Below are positions 60,228 through 64,000 of a DNA stretch of 64,000 nt, piece after piece (positions within the stretch are counted from its first letter, which is position 1; every line of letters starts with the position of its first letter). The notes under the pieces are model-generated. The model was not told the origin of the DNA. It searched no databases and saw nothing but the letters and a program-made list of their open reading frames with translations. A program made the position numbers and the translations under genes. This DNA is from Shimwellia blattae DSM 4481 = NBRC 105725 (GTDB lineage: Bacteria; Pseudomonadota; Gammaproteobacteria; Enterobacterales; Enterobacteriaceae). The stretch covers positions 3,162,001-3,226,000 of the forward strand of contig NC_017910.1 of the NCBI RefSeq assembly GCF_000262305.1, in the 5' to 3' direction.

Positions 60228-60809
60228 TCAGCCTTTCGCCATTTCCTTTTCGATAAGCAGGATCAGGATATGGATAACTTTAATATGGATCTCCTGAATT
60301 CGGTCTGCATAACCAAAGTGCGGCACGCGGATTTCCACGTCTGCGCTACCGGCCATTTTGCCGCCGTCTTTACCGGTCAGGGTGATCACTTTCATTCCGC
60401 GGGCGCGGGCGGCCTCAATCGCTTTGATGATGTTGCCAGAGTTACCGGAAGTGGAAATGCCCAGCAGCACATCGCCTTCGCGCCCGACCGATTCCACATA
60501 GCGGGAGAAGACATATTCATAACCAAAATCATTGCTGACACAGGACAGATGGCTGACATCAGAAATGGCAATCGCCGGATACCCCGGGCGATTTTCGCGG
60601 TAGCGGCCGGTCAGCTCCTCCGCAAAGTGCATCGCGTCGCAGTGGGAGCCACCATTCCCGCAGGACAACACCTTGCCCCCGGCTTTGAAGCTGTCGGCCA
60701 GCATCACGGCCGCACGCCCGATAGCGCGAAGGTTGGCGTCTTCTTTAAGAAAACTGGCCAGTGTATCCGCCGCTTCATTCAGTTCACTACGAATCAGATC
60801 CTGGTACAT
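60228..60809 (-). CDS. gmhA: D-sedoheptulose 7-phosphate isomerase
   Basis: 193 residues, SIS domain. It makes D-glycero-manno-heptose 7-phosphate for the LPS inner core. Active-site blocks are VLSCGNGGSHCDAMHFAEEL and LLGISTSGNSGNIIKAIEAA; Zn ligands lie in VPHFGYADRIQEIHIKVIH. ATG at 60809 gives the E. coli N-terminus MYQDLIRSELNEAA. Confidence 0.96.
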   Translation of the reverse strand: MYQDLIRSELNEAADTLASFLKEDANLRAIGRAAVMLADSFKAGGKVLSCGNGGSHCDAMHFAEELTGRYRENRPGYPAIAISDVSHLSCVSNDFGYEYVFSRYVESVGREGDVLLGISTSGNSGNIIKAIEAARARGMKVITLTGKDGGKMAGSADVEIRVPHFGYADRIQEIHIKVIHILILLIEKEMAKG

Positions 60810-60997
60810 GAGGGTATCCTTCATTATTTGCTGTTAACCCGGAAAGTGTACCGGATAGCGGGAAAAGCGGAAACCACTGCCCGGCGCTTTGCCGCGCTGT
60901 TTTTACCCGGGCTGTTACCAACATTGTGAGCCTCGTTGTAATTATTTTGTGAACATATTGCTAAATAAAATAACATCCACTACAACCTTATTATCCT

Positions 60998-61014
60998 AAG
61001 TGGTCAGACCTCCT
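60998..61014 (+). promoter_or_regulatory. FadR operator upstream of fadE
   Basis: AAGTGGTCAGACCTCCT matches the FadR binding pattern (TGGTCNGACC core) and resembles the E. coli fadE site. It ends 22 bp before the fadE start. It implies repression of fadE that is relieved by long-chain acyl-CoA. Confidence 0.88.
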
Positions 61015-61036
61015 ACAAGATAAGGGGCATTTCGCT

Positions 61037-63481
61037 ATGTTGATCCTGAGTGTTGTTGCAACGCTGGTGCTTTTGGGCATTCTCTTTTATCACCGGTTAC
61101 GTCTGGTGTCTGGCAGTGTGATCCTGCTGGCGTGGACGGCATTACTGGGTGTTACGCATATCTGGTCAGCCTGGGTTTTGCTGCCGCTGGCCATCATTCT
61201 GGTGCCGTTTAATTTCCCCCCCATGCGTAAGGCACTGATTTCCGCCCCGGCATTCCGGGCATTTCGCAAAGTGATGCCACCGATGTCACGTACCGAGAAA
61301 GAAGCCATCGATGCCGGGACCACCTGGTGGGAGGGGGATCTGTTTCGCGGCGCGCCGGACTGGCAAAAACTGCATAACTACCCGCAGCCAAAACTCACCG
61401 CTGAGGAGCAGGCATTTATTGACGGCCCGGTAGAAGAGGCCTGCCGGATGGCGAATGACTTCCGGATCACCCACGAACTGGCCGATCTGCCCCCGGAATT
61501 ATGGGCCTACCTCAAAGAGCACCGCTTCTTTGCGATGATCATTAAAAAAGAGTACGGCGGCCTGGAGTTTTCCGCCTATGCCCAGGCACGGGTGCTCCAG
61601 AAGCTGTCCGGCGTCTCCGGGATCCTGGCTATCACCGTTGGGGTGCCGAACTCCCTGGGCCCGGGGGAACTTTTACAGCACTACGGTACTGAAGAGCAGA
61701 AAAACCACTATCTGCCCCGCCTTGCCCGTGGTCAGGAGATCCCCTGCTTCGCACTGACCAGCCCGGAAGCCGGATCCGATGCGGGTGCCATTCCCGATAC
61801 CGGGATCGTCTGCATGGGCGAATGGCAGGGCGAGCAGGTTCTGGGTATGCGCCTGACCTGGAACAAGCGTTATATCACCCTCGCCCCCATCGCCACCGTG
61901 CTGGGGCTGGCGTTTAAACTGTCAGATCCTGATCATCTGCTCGGCGATCGTGACGATCTGGGGATCACCTGTGCGCTGATCCCCACCAGCACCCCGGGGG
62001 TTGAGATAGGCAAGCGCCACTTCCCGCTTAACGTGCCGTTCCAGAATGGCCCTACCCGCGGTAAAGATATTTTCGTGCCGATTGACTATATCATCGGCGG
62101 CCCCCAGATGGCCGGTCAGGGCTGGCGTATGCTGGTTGAGTGTTTATCTGTCGGGCGCGGTATTACCCTGCCCTCTAATGCCACCGGCGGCCTGAAATCG
62201 GTGGCGATGGCGACCGGTGCTTATGCTCATATCCGCCGTCAGTTCAAAATCTCCATCGGCAAAATGGAAGGTATTGAAGAAGCGCTGGCCCGGATTGCCG
62301 GTAACGCCTGGGTGATGGATGCAGCCGCCTCCCTGGTCACTTACGGGATAATGCTGGGGGAAAAACCGGCGGTGCTGTCGGCTATCGTAAAATACCACTG
62401 CACCCATCGCGGGCAGCGGGCAATTATTGATGCCATGGACATCACCGGCGGTAAAGGCATTATGCTCGGAGAGAGTAATTTCCTGGCCCGCGCCTATGAG
62501 GGTGCCCCCATCGCGATTACGGTGGAAGGGGCCAACATTCTGACCCGCAGCATGATGATCTTCGGCCAGGGGGCTATCCGTTGCCATCCGTATGTGCTGG
62601 ATGAAATGGCCGCCGCCCAGAATAACGATCTGCAGGCTTTTGACAAATTACTGTTCCGCCACATTGGCCATGTCGGCACCAGTAAAGTCCGCAGCCTGTG
62701 GCTGGGGATAACCGGCGGGCGGTTGAGCGCCTCTCCCACCCATGATGCCACCCGGCGCTATTACCAGCAGATGAACCGCCTGAGTGCTAACCTGGCGCTG
62801 CTGTCTGATGTTGCTATGGGTGTCCTCGGGGGCAGCCTGAAACGCAAAGAGCGGATCTCTGCCCGCCTGGGGGATGTGCTGAGCCAGCTGTATCTTGCCT
62901 CTGCGGTGCTCAAACGCTATGAAGATGAGGGCCGTAACGAGTCCGATCTGCCGCTGGTTCACTGGGGGGTTCAGGATGCACTGTTCCAGGCTGAGCAGGC
63001 GATTGTAGATCTGCTGCGTAACTTCCCGAACCGCCTGGTAGCCGGTGCCCTGCGGCTGGTGATTTTCCCGACCGGGCGCCAGCATCAGCCGCCGTCGGAT
63101 AAGCTCGATCACCAGCTGGCTAAAATTCTTCAGGTGCCGTCTGCTACCCGTTCACGTATCGGCCGCGGCCAGTATCTGACCCCCAGCGAACACAACCCGG
63201 TCGGGCTGCTGGAAGCCGCACTGCTGGATATCATTGCCGCCGAGCCGATTCACGCCCGGCTGTGCAAAACCCTGGGTAAAAATCTGCCCTTTACCCGCCT
63301 GGATGCCCTGGCGAGCCAGGCGCTGGCCGGGGGGCACATTAACCAGGAAGAAGCGGCGATACTCACCCGGGCGGAAACCAGCCGCCTGCGGAGTATTAAT
63401 GTTGATGAGTTTGATGCTGATGCACTGGCCACCCGGCCGCTAAAGTCCCCACAAGAAGTTCGTAAGGCCCAGGCGGCCTGA
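61037..63481 (+). CDS. fadE: Acyl-CoA dehydrogenase FadE
   Basis: 814 residues, normal for FadE: three N-terminal hydrophobic segments (to ~residue 55), then the acyl-CoA dehydrogenase domains (~90-500: PCFALTSPEAGSDAGAIPD, TWNKRYITLAPIATVLGLAF, VEGANILTRSMMIFGQGAIR) and a C-terminal extension. It does the first step of fatty-acid beta-oxidation, passing electrons to ETF. Terminator at 63505-63535. Confidence 0.97.
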   Translation: MLILSVVATLVLLGILFYHRLRLVSGSVILLAWTALLGVTHIWSAWVLLPLAIILVPFNFPPMRKALISAPAFRAFRKVMPPMSRTEKEAIDAGTTWWEGDLFRGAPDWQKLHNYPQPKLTAEEQAFIDGPVEEACRMANDFRITHELADLPPELWAYLKEHRFFAMIIKKEYGGLEFSAYAQARVLQKLSGVSGILAITVGVPNSLGPGELLQHYGTEEQKNHYLPRLARGQEIPCFALTSPEAGSDAGAIPDTGIVCMGEWQGEQVLGMRLTWNKRYITLAPIATVLGLAFKLSDPDHLLGDRDDLGITCALIPTSTPGVEIGKRHFPLNVPFQNGPTRGKDIFVPIDYIIGGPQMAGQGWRMLVECLSVGRGITLPSNATGGLKSVAMATGAYAHIRRQFKISIGKMEGIEEALARIAGNAWVMDAAASLVTYGIMLGEKPAVLSAIVKYHCTHRGQRAIIDAMDITGGKGIMLGESNFLARAYEGAPIAITVEGANILTRSMMIFGQGAIRCHPYVLDEMAAAQNNDLQAFDKLLFRHIGHVGTSKVRSLWLGITGGRLSASPTHDATRRYYQQMNRLSANLALLSDVAMGVLGGSLKRKERISARLGDVLSQLYLASAVLKRYEDEGRNESDLPLVHWGVQDALFQAEQAIVDLLRNFPNRLVAGALRLVIFPTGRQHQPPSDKLDHQLAKILQVPSATRSRIGRGQYLTPSEHNPVGLLEAALLDIIAAEPIHARLCKTLGKNLPFTRLDALASQALAGGHINQEEAAILTRAETSRLRSINVDEFDADALATRPLKSPQEVRKAQAA

Positions 63482-63504
63482 AACGAACCGGTGCGCTAAA
63501 AACC

Positions 63505-63535
63505 AAAGCGGAGCCTGACGGCTCCGCTTTTTTTT
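63505..63535 (+). terminator. Rho-independent terminator of fadE
   Basis: AAAGCGGAGCC (63505-63515) pairs with GGCTCCGCTTT (63520-63530), followed by a T-run to 63535. It may also serve the convergent ivy gene. Confidence 0.93.
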
Positions 63536-63552
63536 ACCCGAATAACCGCAAA

Positions 63553-63999
63553 TTACTGGTAATTAAACCCTTCAGGGTGGTTTTCCAGGCTCCCGCTCAG
63601 GGCCGCAAACAGCACGGTTTTACCATCAATCGATAAATCATCCGGCACGTTCAGCCAGCTGAGTTTTTCTGAGCTGGTTTTTTCATCCGTTTTTGAGAAC
63701 AGACCGGCCATGGTTTTATCGTCTGCGCTGTAGATAACCGCGATACGCTCGCTGGCACAGTCGTGAGGTTTACAGGCACTGAAGACCTGATAGTGCTTAC
63801 CCGCAAGGGTCACATCGTGGGCCGGGGACTCCGTAGCACCACGGGTCACCCAGCCTGGCAGGGTATGGCCTTTAACCATCGCCGCAAAGCCCGCTTTGGT
63901 GGCGCTGCCTGTGGCCAGGCTGCTGATGGTCACATCCGTTTGTGCCCAGGCACCGAATGTGGCCAGCATAAGGACACCCGCACCGATAATCTTCTTCAT
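63553..63999 (-). CDS. ivy: Periplasmic C-type lysozyme inhibitor Ivy
   Basis: 148 residues with a signal peptide (MKKIIGAGVLMLATFGAWAQ, cut after AWA). The inhibitory loop CKPHDC, whose histidine enters the lysozyme active site, is present near residue 77. The ending GSLENHPEGFNY is family-typical. It inhibits vertebrate C-type lysozyme and protects the wall. The start codon ends one base before the window edge. Confidence 0.95.
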   Translation of the reverse strand: MKKIIGAGVLMLATFGAWAQTDVTISSLATGSATKAGFAAMVKGHTLPGWVTRGATESPAHDVTLAGKHYQVFSACKPHDCASERIAVIYSADDKTMAGLFSKTDEKTSSEKLSWLNVPDDLSIDGKTVLFAALSGSLENHPEGFNYQ

Positions 64000-64000
64000 T

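Overview
The window is a high-GC enterobacterial chromosome segment. From about 44.1 kb to the right edge it follows an Escherichia-type backbone in reverse orientation relative to E. coli: thrW, proA, proB, crl, frsA, gpt, pepD, dinB, (nqrM-F), dpaA/yafK, yafJ, gmhA, fadE, ivy. The best assignment is family Enterobacteriaceae outside Escherichia proper. It has an Na+-translocating NADH:quinone reductase operon between dinB and dpaA, and it lacks phoE between crl and proB. The genus cannot be settled from the sequence alone.

Layout. 0-4.1 kb: a truncated XRE regulator, a B3/4-domain protein, an ABM-domain protein, a divergent MocR-type regulator/membrane protein pair (YczR/YczE) and a small alpha/beta hydrolase. 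4.3-20.7 kb: a complete LapA/LapDG-type c-di-GMP-controlled adhesin system. It comprises a 2682-residue adhesin with 14 near-identical 119-residue repeats, a vWA domain and an RTX tail, its three-part type I exporter (LapE-, LapB- and LapC-like), the periplasmic protease LapG, the inside-out c-di-GMP receptor LapD, and a small uncharacterised last gene. 21-29.3 kb: a DoxX protein, then a catabolic operon (acyl-CoA ligase, CoA-transferase, SDR reductase, thiolase, MFS carrier, CdaR-like regulator) that looks built to take up a short acid and degrade it to acetyl-CoA. 29.3-38.6 kb: an AT-richer block with a 1776-residue secreted RTX heme peroxidase and its own ABC/HlyD exporter. The block lies between two direct copies of the 3' end of a cspH-like gene. 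38.5-39.8 kb: a cold-shock microgene cluster (cspH-like, ynfU-like, ymcF-like, one unknown). 40-43.8 kb: HPP protein, AEC transporter with divergent LysR regulator, yjdI/yjdJ. 42.8-44.2 kb also holds gene fossils (SDR tail, carboxymuconolactone-decarboxylase piece, integrase tail) beside tRNA-Thr (thrW), the scar of a lost genomic island. 44.3-64 kb: housekeeping backbone.

How parts work together. LapD should hold LapG inactive at high c-di-GMP. When c-di-GMP falls, LapG can cut the adhesin at its TAAG motif (residues 102-105) and release it from the LapE pore. The peroxidase locus encodes an ABC protein and a membrane-fusion protein but no outer-membrane channel, so it must borrow one (TolC elsewhere, or LapE). 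The most unusual material lies in the two secretion blocks and the csp-flanked island.
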